Virus record (IMG/VR): IMGVR_UViG_3300031857_000256
Span: 1 to 53,498 of that record
Source: a virus
Length of the DNA: 53,498 nucleotides
Reading direction: 5' to 3' (one strand)
The notes below the pieces were generated by a model. That model had not been told where the DNA came from and did no database searches. It saw nothing but the letters and a program-made list of their open reading frames with translations. A program made the translations under genes and the position numbers. This document shows, one piece after another, positions 7,054 to 19,000 of this stretch. The first letter of the stretch is position 1; every line of letters begins with the position of its first letter.

Positions 7054-10000
7054 TGGCAAGACTGATACCTCGTAAACAGATAGAAGAACAACAGAATATT
7101 TCTGGTTCCCTTACCATACAACAAAATGTAGATATAGGTAATGATGCCATTATTTCTGGCTCACTTTTTGTATCAAAAAGTTTCTTTTTAGGAAATGATG
7201 TTACCGATAAAAGTGAAATTACAGGATCTGTATTTTTAACAGGTTCGTTAGAAATAGATGGACAACTTGTATTTAAAGGACCAGAAGCAGTTTTATCTGC
7301 AACTGCATCAAATACTTTATTGGCAGTGGATACTCAACGATATGCTGGTATTCTTGCAAAAGATTTTGGTGCTAACGTTCCTACACTTTATGTATCTTCA
7401 ACCGATGGTGACGATAATAATGATGGTAGAAGTATTCAATATCCACTTCGTACAATTAAAAGAGCGGCATCTTTAGCTTCTCCTGGGTACGATGGTAGAT
7501 ACGGCTTTGATACTGGCTCAATTTTTAATGGATATGTGATTAAAGTACAGGCTGGAACGTATTTAGAGGATAATCCTGTGATTCTTCCTAAAAATACAAC
7601 CATTTGGGGTGCAGGTCTGCGTATTACAAAAATCAACGCTAAGAATCCAACGGAAGACCTATTTTTAGTAAACTCTGGATGTTATATAGCAGAGGTTACT
7701 ATGGGTGGACTGAGATTATTTCCAGACCAAATAAATCCTGTAAAGGGGTTTGCTGTGGCTTTCCAACCAGGAGCGTTTATTACAACTTCCCCATACGTTC
7801 AGAACTGCTCGCAAATTTCAAACCAAGAGAATTCATTCACCGAACTTTACGAAGATATTCCACCAGGCGGCGGAGGTCTTTACGTTAATGGTGATGTGAT
7901 AGATCCAGATTCTCCGTTGGCTTCAATGGTATTGGATGCTTACACTCAAATTTCTCCAAACGGCGTAGGTTGTTTGGTTAATGGTAGAGGGTTCATTCAG
8001 TTGGTATCTTTCTTTAATAACTTTTCATATTATTCTATTAGAGTAAACAACGGTGGACATGCTACCCTAAACAACTCAAACATTTCGTTTGGTTTGTATG
8101 GTATGTACGCATCAGGTTCTCGTTTTATATCTGGTAGTGGTGGTAACATAGCAGCTAGAGATTCCGTAAGAGGGACTTGGAGTGTAGTTGTAGACGTGTT
8201 AAATAAAGGATTAGAAGCGGGATTACCTACAATTACAAAATTAAATACCGATGAAGGTATTCGTTTAACATCACCGGCATTATATACACAAAGTAGAGTA
8301 TCGGCGGGTACTACATTATCAACAACGGCAGCATCGGAAATAGCTTCTGATTATAAATTAATTAGTGCAATTGTAGAAAATGGTACTGCAGACTTTCCAA
8401 CATTATTGGCACAAAGTTCTAATAAAGGATATGGATTTGATTCCCCTTACAATATTTTAGGAGAAGTACAAATAACATCATCCATATCAGCAACAAATAC
8501 TGATTTAACAAATATAAGTGGTTCATATGCGGCATTATTAAGTATATTGGCAAACGGTACTGGTTCATTTACATTTAAATCAAATAATGAAGATGCAATT
8601 AAAGTAACAAATACCACGGAATATCCATTGGGAACTGCATCACCATTTACGGCGAGTGTGAGTTCTTCATTTAGTACTATAATTGATATTTTGAAAAATG
8701 GATTATCGGCAAGTCCGGTATTGGTTTCAAATACTAGTTCAAGTTTATTAATAGGAACTGGTTCTCAATATTTTACCGGAATATCATCATCTATTGCAGT
8801 TAGAAATTCGGTAAGTGCTAGTTTTGGTATAGTATATGGTGTTTTACAAAATGGAACTGGTAGTAACATATTACCAATACCTGAAAATCATCAAAGAGTT
8901 TATACGATAGTTAATAGTGGTAGTATTGGATTTAAATTTGATGATGTAAATAATTCATTAAATCCAACTCTAACTTTATTCAGAGGTGAAACGTATAAAT
9001 TTAATGTAGATGCTACAGACGAGTTTGGTGGATTATTTTATCCGTTTTGGATTAGAACTGCACAAATTGCAGATATCGGTACTAAATATGATTATAATAA
9101 AGGTGTAATAAATAATGGTGATAGTACTGGTACAATTACATTTACTGTACCATATGATGCACCTAATACTTTATATTATGTAGCGGATAATAATAGTGTA
9201 ATGGGTGGCAAGTTGAATATTGTAAATTCATCAACAACACCTAGATACTTAATTCAAAATACATTAACATATCCTGAAACAATTTTAAGTTCATCGATAG
9301 CAAGTACTGATGTTGATAAAATAAATGCTTATGATTTATTAATAGGAAATAAAGAGCTTGTAAAAGATGAAGTAGTAAGATTTGTAAATTCGTCTTGGTC
9401 TGATTTAGATTATAATCAAGAAACTTGTAAAAGAGATGTTGGATTTATTATAGATGGTGTAGCTAAAGACCTTTTATTTGGCGGTAATGAAGAAAGTTTA
9501 AGAAGTGCACTTTATTATTACATATATCCATCTGAAGCTACCACAACACAAAAAGAACCAACAACATCTGCTGTAAAATATGCAGCTGGGCTGGTTGATA
9601 AATTATTAAGCAATGTAACATTACAGTCTGCTAATAATGATAAATTGGCAGTAGCGGAATCTATTTTAGATAATAGAATATTTGTACAAAATGAAACAAT
9701 AGCATTTTTAAGTTCTTCTTGGAGTGGAGATGATGGGTTCTATTACAATGAAGAAAAATGTAAAAGAGATGTTGGTTACATTTTAGATGCGGTAGCAACT
9801 GATGCATTATATGGTGGAAATGAAAGAGCTATTACGGCTGCAAGATTTTATTACTTATATCCATCGGCAGCAACTGTAGCTGGAGTTCCATCTTCAACCG
9901 CACAATTAGAACAAACATTAACCGGTATTAGATATGCGGCGGGTGTAGTTGGTGCATTACTTAAAAATAAAACATTCCAAACAGCATCGGCTACAACACA

Positions 10001-13000
10001 AGCGGCATATGATTTATTAAAAGCTAACAAAGAATTAATTCAAAATGAAACAATTCAATTTATTAATGTAACATATCCTCAATTAAAATATAATCAAACT
10101 AAATGTAGACGTGATGTTGGTTATATAATTGATAGTGTTGCAACCGATTTATTATATGGTGGAAACGAAAGAGGTGTTGTATCTGGTAGAAACTATTATG
10201 CATATCCATCAATAGCAACTTCAATACAAAGGAGAGAAACAATTGCTGGTGTTAGATATGCTAAAATTATTGGAGATTATATTGTTCAAAATATTATATT
10301 AGATACACCTAGAATTGTTAATAATGATGAAAAAAATATTAAGGTAACTGCTTTAGAAAATATAACATCATCATTTAGTGGCACAATTACTGAAAAGGCT
10401 TTAATTAGTAGTTCGTTTTCAATTGTTGAGGGAATTATTAAAGGTGGGTTACAAGCCATTCCATCTGTATTGGCACAAAATACTAATCAAAATTGGGGAG
10501 AAGCTAATCCATTAAATGTAACATCAAATGTTCAAACTACAAGTTCGTATGTAACTCCAAACGAAATTAATACAATAGATAGAAATTTCGGAATCGTTAC
10601 AAACATTATAGATAATGGAATATCATTAGAACCTGTATTAACTTCATCATTAGATGGATTAATTAAAGTAACCGATATTGCTCAAATAAGTGGAACATCT
10701 GCAACAAATAATGAAACTGCAAGTATTAGTTCATCATTTGCATATGTAATGAATGTTATAGCCGGTGGATTGGGACAACTACAACCATTGGTATCTAATT
10801 TAAGTGCAAGTATTGTAGTAACAAATACACCATTCATATCATCAACTGCTGCAAGTGGTTCTATTGGAACTTCCATTAGTTCTTCAATGAATACTATTGC
10901 AACTATTATAAGTGGTGGATTAGGTGTAGTTCCTACATTAATTTCATCTGTAGCAAATAGTATTAAAGTAACAAACACACCTCAATACATTTCAGCATCT
11001 TATAGTGGAAGTTTAGAAGATGTATCGTTTGTATCCGCATCAATCGCTATTGTAACAAGTATAATTAAAGGTGGTCCATCTCCGGCCAAAGTAGTTTATA
11101 CAACACCAGTATCTACCGTAAACGCTAAAGCTTCTTACGATTTATTAAAGCAAAACATTCCATTTATACAAAATGAAACTATTGCATATTTGAGTTCGTC
11201 TTGGGCTGGATTTGAATACGATGAGGTTAAGTGTAAAAGAGATGTTGGTTTAATAATTAGTGGTGCGGCCGAAGACCTTATATGGAATTCAAATTCGGCA
11301 TCTATTGTAAATGGTGAATATTATTATGAATTCCCATCACAGGCAACCGATACACAACTAAATCAAACTTTAGATGGTATTAATTATGCTAGTAGATTAG
11401 CTCAAAAGTTAATACAAAATATAGAATTCAACACAGCACCTATTAACAACCAAAATGCCGATACTTTATTAAAGAACAACAAAGTATTCATACAAAACGA
11501 AACAATCGCTTATATGAGTTCTTCTTGGGGTTTATTTGAGTATAATGAAGCTAAATGTAGAAGGGATGTTGGATATATCATAGATGCGGTTAGAACTGAT
11601 ATCGTTTATGGTGGAAATGAAAGAACAATTGAAGCAGGTAGATACTATTATTTATATCCATCTGAAGCAACTAGCACTCAATTGCAACAAACTACCGATG
11701 CGATTAATTACGCAAGTAGATTGGCACAAAAAGTAGTAGCAAATACAACCTTTGTAGTAGCTGATACGAATGCTTTAAATGCAAGTAATTTACTATCTTT
11801 AAACAAATCATTAATAGCTAGTGAAGTTGTTGAGTATGTAAGTTCTTCTTGGAGTGGTGTTCAATACGATGAAAATAAATGTAAGAGAGATGTAGGATAT
11901 ATTTTAGAGGCAGTAAGAACTGACTTAGTTTATGGTGGTAACGAGAGAACTACAATAGCTGGGCAGTATTATTATCTATTCCCATCTGCAGCAACTGTTG
12001 GTGGTGAACCTACCGCAACTCAACAATTAGACCCAACAATAACTGGTGTAAATTATGCACGTAGATTAGCACAAAATATTGTATTAAATAAAACATTAGT
12101 TTCTCCAACTCAAGCTGTTTTAGATGCTAGAGAATTGGTAAAAACTAACACAACATTTATACAACAAAATGTAATTGAATATATTTCTGATACATACCCT
12201 ACATTGAATTACAAAGTAGATAAGTGTTTCAGAGATGTAAGATTTATTGTTGATGGAGTACTTACTGATTTGGTGTATGGTGGTAATGAGAGAAGTTTAC
12301 AATCAGGAGAATTCTATTACAAATATCCATCACAAGCAACCGATTCGCAAGCAAATGAAACAATAGATGCAATTAACTTTGCAAAAGAATTAAGTAAATT
12401 AATTGCAATTGGTGGTAAGGCTATTGAAGATGGATTTGATACTGTTGTAGATATTATTAGTAGTGGAAGTTTAGGTTATCCAACTTTAGTTTCAAATACT
12501 TTAGCTGGAATTAAAGCAACAAACGAACCACAATTTGTAACACAGAGTTCGGTATTAACATCGGATAAATCAATAGTATCCGCATCTTTTGGAAATGTAA
12601 TTAATATTATAGATAAGGGTGTAAATGTTATTCCAACTATTATATCTTCTACAAATAGAGGTATTAATAAACTTGGTAATGTTCAAACTACATCATCAAT
12701 AACTCCAGTTGCAACGGATATAAACAAAGTTGGAAGTGGATTTGATATTGTATTAAATATTATAGCAAACGGAACTGGTTCAATACCATCCAAAATCACA
12801 AACACATCATCTGTAATTAAGAGAACCGATAGTGTACAATATATTACAACGGCATCTATTTCATCAACATATTTAACAAATGCAAATTCTGCATTTGATA
12901 TCGTATTGGATGTTCTTGAAAATGGAACTGGTTCTTTACCTTCGTTGGTTAAAAATGTAAATGGTTTAGTTAAATTAACAAATAGTACGCAATATACATC

Positions 13001-16000
13001 TTCAATGAATGTTAGTAGTTCTAGAGTTAATAGTATCACTTCATCATTTAATACTGTTATAAACATATTAGAGAATGGAACTGGTTCGTTACCAAATATT
13101 ATTTCAAATAATTTTAATAATGTTAAAGTAACAAATGGATTAAATTATGTATCAGCATCTTATAGTGGCACATCGATACAATCTACATTTATATCGGCAT
13201 CAATTTCAATTGTAACAAATATAATTGCGAATGGAACTGGTAGTTTACCTAATATAACTTTATATACATCATCAATATCATCATCTGCTGTTTTAGATGC
13301 ATATAATATATTAAAAGCACATATACCATTTATACAAGATGAAACAATCGCATACTTGAGTTCTTCTTGGAGTACCGCATCTTATGATGAGGCTAAATGT
13401 AGACGTGATATTGGTTTAATTGTAAGTGGAGCAGCTGAAGACCTTATATGGAATTCAAATTCTGCCTCCGTTGTAAATGGTAAATATTATTATGAGTATC
13501 CATCGCAGGCGCAAGGTGCACAATTAAATCAAACGTTAGATGGTGTATTCTATGCAAGTAAATTGGCACAAAAAGTAATATTAAATACTTTATTTACTTT
13601 ACCAACACCACAAACAAATACGGCATATGATTTATTAATTAATAATAAAGAGTTTATCCAAAACGAAACAATTGCATACATTAGTTCTTCTTGGAGTACA
13701 AAGGAATATAACGAAACAACTTGTAAGAGAGATGTTGGTTATATATTAGATGCAATTGCAACTGATGTTAAATGGGGTGGTAACGAAAGAGCAGTAACTG
13801 CGGGAGTGTTCTATTATAAATATCCATCAGCGGCAACCGGCTCTCAATTAAAAGAAACTGTGACTGGTGTAACTTACGCTAAAAATTTAGCAGATAAGTT
13901 ATTAAGAAATGCACAATTCCAAAAAGTATCTCAAAACAAATTACAAGCTAAAGACCTTATTGTAAATAATAAGAGTTTTATAGAAAATGAAGTAATTGCA
14001 TATGTATCGGCTAGTTGGAGCGAGTTTTCATATAACGAAACAACTTGTAAGAGAGATGTTGGTTATATATTAGATGCTGTAGCAACTGATATTATTTATG
14101 GTGGAAATGAGAGAAGCTATGAGGCTGGTAGATATTATTATTACGAACCGTCAACAGCAACTACAACTCAATTAGGCCCAACGTTAAGTGGTGTTAAACA
14201 CGCTAAAGGGTTGACACAACAAATACTTAAAAATTTATTATTTGTTAAACCATCTAATTCTGCACAAATTGCATACGAACTATTATTTAATAATAAGGCA
14301 CTTATACAAAACGAAACAATCGCATTTGTAAGCTCTTCTTGGAGTATGTTTAATTACAATGATGTTAAGTGTAGACGTGATGTGGGATATATTGTAGATG
14401 CAGTAGCAACTGATATTCTTTATGGTGGTAATGAAAGAGTTTCTGAAGCAGGAGAATATTATTACTTATATCCATCATTAGCAACCGTTGAAGGTGATGG
14501 TAACGAATCCGGACAATTAGACCAAACATTGGATGGTGTTAAATACGCTAAAGGAATAGCACAAAAAATTGTAGCAAATACTTTATTACAAACACCAACA
14601 GAATCCGAAAGAGCTGGATATGATTTATTAATAAAGAATAAACAATTAATTCAAAAAGAAACTATTGCTTATATTAGTTCTTCTTGGAGTGGTATTGGTT
14701 CATTCTCTTATAATGAGGCAAGTTGTAGTAGAGATGTGGCTTACATTTTAGATAATGTAGCAACCGATTTATTATATGGTGGTAATGAAAGAAGTTCTAA
14801 AGCTGGTGAGTACTATTACTTATATCCATCTAAAGCAACTGTAATCAGTTCAATATCACCTGATACTAATTCTCAAAAAGGACCAACAATAGATGGTGTA
14901 ACCTTTGCTGCAGGAATAGCACAAACTATTTTAAATAATACTACATTAATACAACCAACCGATTATGTTAAATCGGCAGTAAGTTTATTAAAAGCAAATA
15001 GGCAATTTATACAAAATGAAACAATTCAATACATAGATGCATTCTTCCCTTACTTAACTTATTTAAGAGAAAAATGTAGACGTGATGTTGGATATATTGT
15101 TGATGGTGTAGCAACTGATTTATTCTATGGTGGAAACCAAAGAAGTATAACTTCTGGTGATTACTACTTTAGATATCCAAACAAAGCAACAACATCGGAC
15201 CAACTTTCAGAAACGGTATCCGGTATTGAATACGCTAAAGCAGTATCTAAAAAAGTAGTACAAAATATTTTATTAAGAAAGCCGGTTACTAAAGATAATA
15301 CATCCGCTAATATAAAGGCAACTGATACAAATCAATATACTTCATCTATAAATGTTAGTACAACTGAAATAAGTAAGATTAGTTCTTCATTCTCAATTGT
15401 AACTGATATAATAGCAGGTGGTGTTAGTGTATCTCCAATAAAAGTATTAAATACAGAAGCTGGAATTAAAGTAACCAATGAAACGGCAGTAACTTCATCT
15501 ATAAATGGTGGCAACACATATGCTGATTTAGTAACATCATCATTCAATTTAGTAAGAGATATTATTTACTATGGTGAAGCTGGTATACCTGATGCATTGG
15601 CTAGAAACTATGATTATGGTTTCGAATTACAAACTCCAACTTTATTACATATCAGTTCAACTGAACAAAGTGTAATAGGTGGAACTAATAATGCTAGTGA
15701 TTTGGTTGATGTTAGTGCCTCTTACGCAACTGTAATTGATATTGTTAATAATGGTACTGGTTCTATACCAACTATTATAGAAAATACATCATCATCAATA
15801 AATGTAATAGGTGGAACTCCATATCAATCTCCTGTAGCCGGTACAACTACTGATATAAATAAAATTGGTAGTGGATTTGGAATTGTAACTGATATAATTG
15901 AAGGAACTTATCCAACTGTTGTATCAAACACAACAAATGGTGTTAAGGTAACAACAACTCCTCAGATATTAATAAATGGTAGTACCGCACAAAGATTACA

Positions 16001-19000
16001 AGCTAAGTTAGTATCATCATCATTTGCGGTAGTAACAAATATTATCTTAAATGGTACTGGTTCTCAAACATATGTAGCACCATCGGCAACCGCAAATACT
16101 AATCCAAGAATAACATCAGCTTACAATTTATTAGTAAGTAATAGTTTAATGATTGTTGATGAGACTATAGCATATATGAGTTCATCTTGGAGTACATTTG
16201 ATTATAATGAAGAAAAATGTAGACGTGATTTAGGATATATTATTGATGGAGCAGCTTCTGACCTTTTATATGGTGGAAACTCTGGTTCATTCTTAAATGG
16301 ACAATTTTATTTATTAATACCATCACAAGCAACATCTTCTCAATTAGACCAAACTCTAACTGCTATTAGATATGCTAGTGGTATTTCTGAAAAGGTAATT
16401 CAGAGCCAATTATTAACACATATTTCAGCATCACAAAGTACATCAGCATCTTATGTATCATTATTAGAGAACAAAGAGTTCATACAAAACGAAGCAATTG
16501 CTTATGTATCTTCGTCTTGGTCAACATTTGATTATAATGAAACAACTTGTAGACGTGATGTGGGATATATTGTAGATGCGGTAGCAACTGACCTTTTATA
16601 TGGCGGTAATGAAAGAAGTTGGATAGCAGGAGATTACTATTTCAGATATCCATCACAGGCTACAACTTCACAATTACAACCAACATTAGATGGTATAAAT
16701 TACGCCAAAGGTGTGGCAATGAATGTAGCTAAAAATACTACATTTGTAACTGCTGATGTAAATACACAATTCTCTTATGATATTTTATTAGCAAATAAAG
16801 AGTTCATACAAAATGAAACTGTTGCATTTGTAAACGCTAAGTATCCTAACTTATATTATGACCAAATCAAATGTAAGAGAGATGTGGGATACATTGTAGA
16901 TGCAGTAGCAACTGATTTATTGTATGGTGGAAACGAAAGAGCAGCAATAGCTGGTGAGTTCTATTACTTATATCCTTCATTGGCAACTGAATCAGAGCAA
17001 GTAGTTGAAACAACTGCGGCAATTGATTATGCTAGAAGATTAAGTTTAGAAATAATTCAAAAGAATACCATTTCTACTCCACAAATTGTATCAAATACAT
17101 TTAATAATATCAAAGTAACAAATATATCACAAATAAGTGGTGTAGCGGCAACTCAAACTGAAGCAACTGCTATATCTTCTTCTATTGGTATTGTAATTGA
17201 TATCGTATCGAATGGTACTGGTTCATTACCAATATCAATTCCTTATACAACACCATCTACTGACCCTAATGTAATAAATGCATATAATAACTTAAAAGCT
17301 AATATACCATTTATCGCAGCAGAGACAGTTGCATATATAAGTTCGTCTTGGGTGACTGGTTCTAATTCGGATACGGCATTTGTTTACAATGATTTAAGTT
17401 GTAGTAGAGATGTTTCGTTGATTGTTAGTGGAGCAGCAGAAGATTTATTATGGAATAGTAATTCGGCATCTATTGTAAATGGTAAGTATTATTATGAATA
17501 TCCATCACAAGCAACCAATACACAATTGGATGAAACATTGGATGGTATTTCTTACGCATCTCAATTAGCACAAAAGATTGTATTGAATACATTGTTTGTA
17601 ACCGCATCACCAACCGCTTCAGCAGTTTACAACGCATTAAAAACCAACAAACCATTCATACAAGCAGAAACAATAGCATTTGTATCTTCATCTTGGAGTT
17701 CATTAAATTATAGTGAAGCTAAATGTAAGAGAGATGTTGGTTTAATAGTGGATGCAGTAGCAACTGATATTCTTTACGGAGGAAATCAAAGAAGTGCAAC
17801 TGCTGGACAATATTATTTCAAATATCCATCACAAGCTACTGGTTCTCAATTAGATTCAACATTGAACGCAATTGATTTCGCAGGTGGTACGGCTAAGAAT
17901 GTAATTACAAACACAACATTTGTAACTGCATCTCAATCAGTATCAGCATCGGTTGAATTATTAAGAAACAATAGATTATTCATACAAAATGAAACTATGG
18001 CTTACTTAACTGCTAGCTGGAGTTCATTTGAATATAACAAAGAGAAGTGTAAGAGAGATGTTGGTTATATCTTAGATGGTGTAGCAACTGATATCTTATA
18101 TGGTGGTAATGAACGAAGTGTAATGAGTGGAGATTTCTATTACAAATATCCTTCAAAGGCAACTTTATTAGGAGATGGTGATGGTGTGGGTCAATTAGGA
18201 CAAACTTTAGATGGTATTATTTACGCAAGTAGAATAGCTCAAAAAGTTGCACAAAATATACAATTCGTAACAGCATCATCAGCAGTATCTGCCTCATTTG
18301 ATTTGTTGAGAAAGAATAAAAATTTCATAGCAGCTGAAACTATCGCTTATGTTAGTTCTTCTTGGAGTGGAGTTTATTATAATGAAGCAAGTTGTTCACG
18401 TGATGTGAAATATATCATAGACGCGGCGGCAACCGATTTATTATATGGTGGAAGTGAAAGAAGCGTAACCGCTGGTTCATACTATTTCTTATTCCCATCA
18501 AAAGCAACTGTAAAAGGTGTACCATCTGAGGCAGCACAATTAGACCCAACAATTACAGGCGTAAGATATGCTGGTAAATTGGCAAGTAAGGTTGTAACAA
18601 ACCCAACTTTCATATTACCATCAGCATCTCTATTAACAACTGTTAATTTATTAACATCGAATAAACCATTAATACAAAAAGAAACTATAACATTCTTGAG
18701 TTCTTCTTGGAGTACATTGAAGTATAATGAAACGAGTTGTTCTCGTGATTTAGGATTTATTATAGACGCGATTAGAACTGACTTAGTTTATGGTGGTAAC
18801 GAAAGAAGTATTGAAGCAGGTTCTTATTATTATAAGATTCCATCTGTTGCAATTAAAGAATCATATACTGATAACGGCGAAGCTGGACAAAAAATCCAAA
18901 CTGTTGATGGTATTGATTTCGCAAGAGGCCTTTCTGAAAAGATTGTTTCAAACACTTTATTAACTTATCTAGCACCATCTACAAAGAGAAGACAAGCGGC

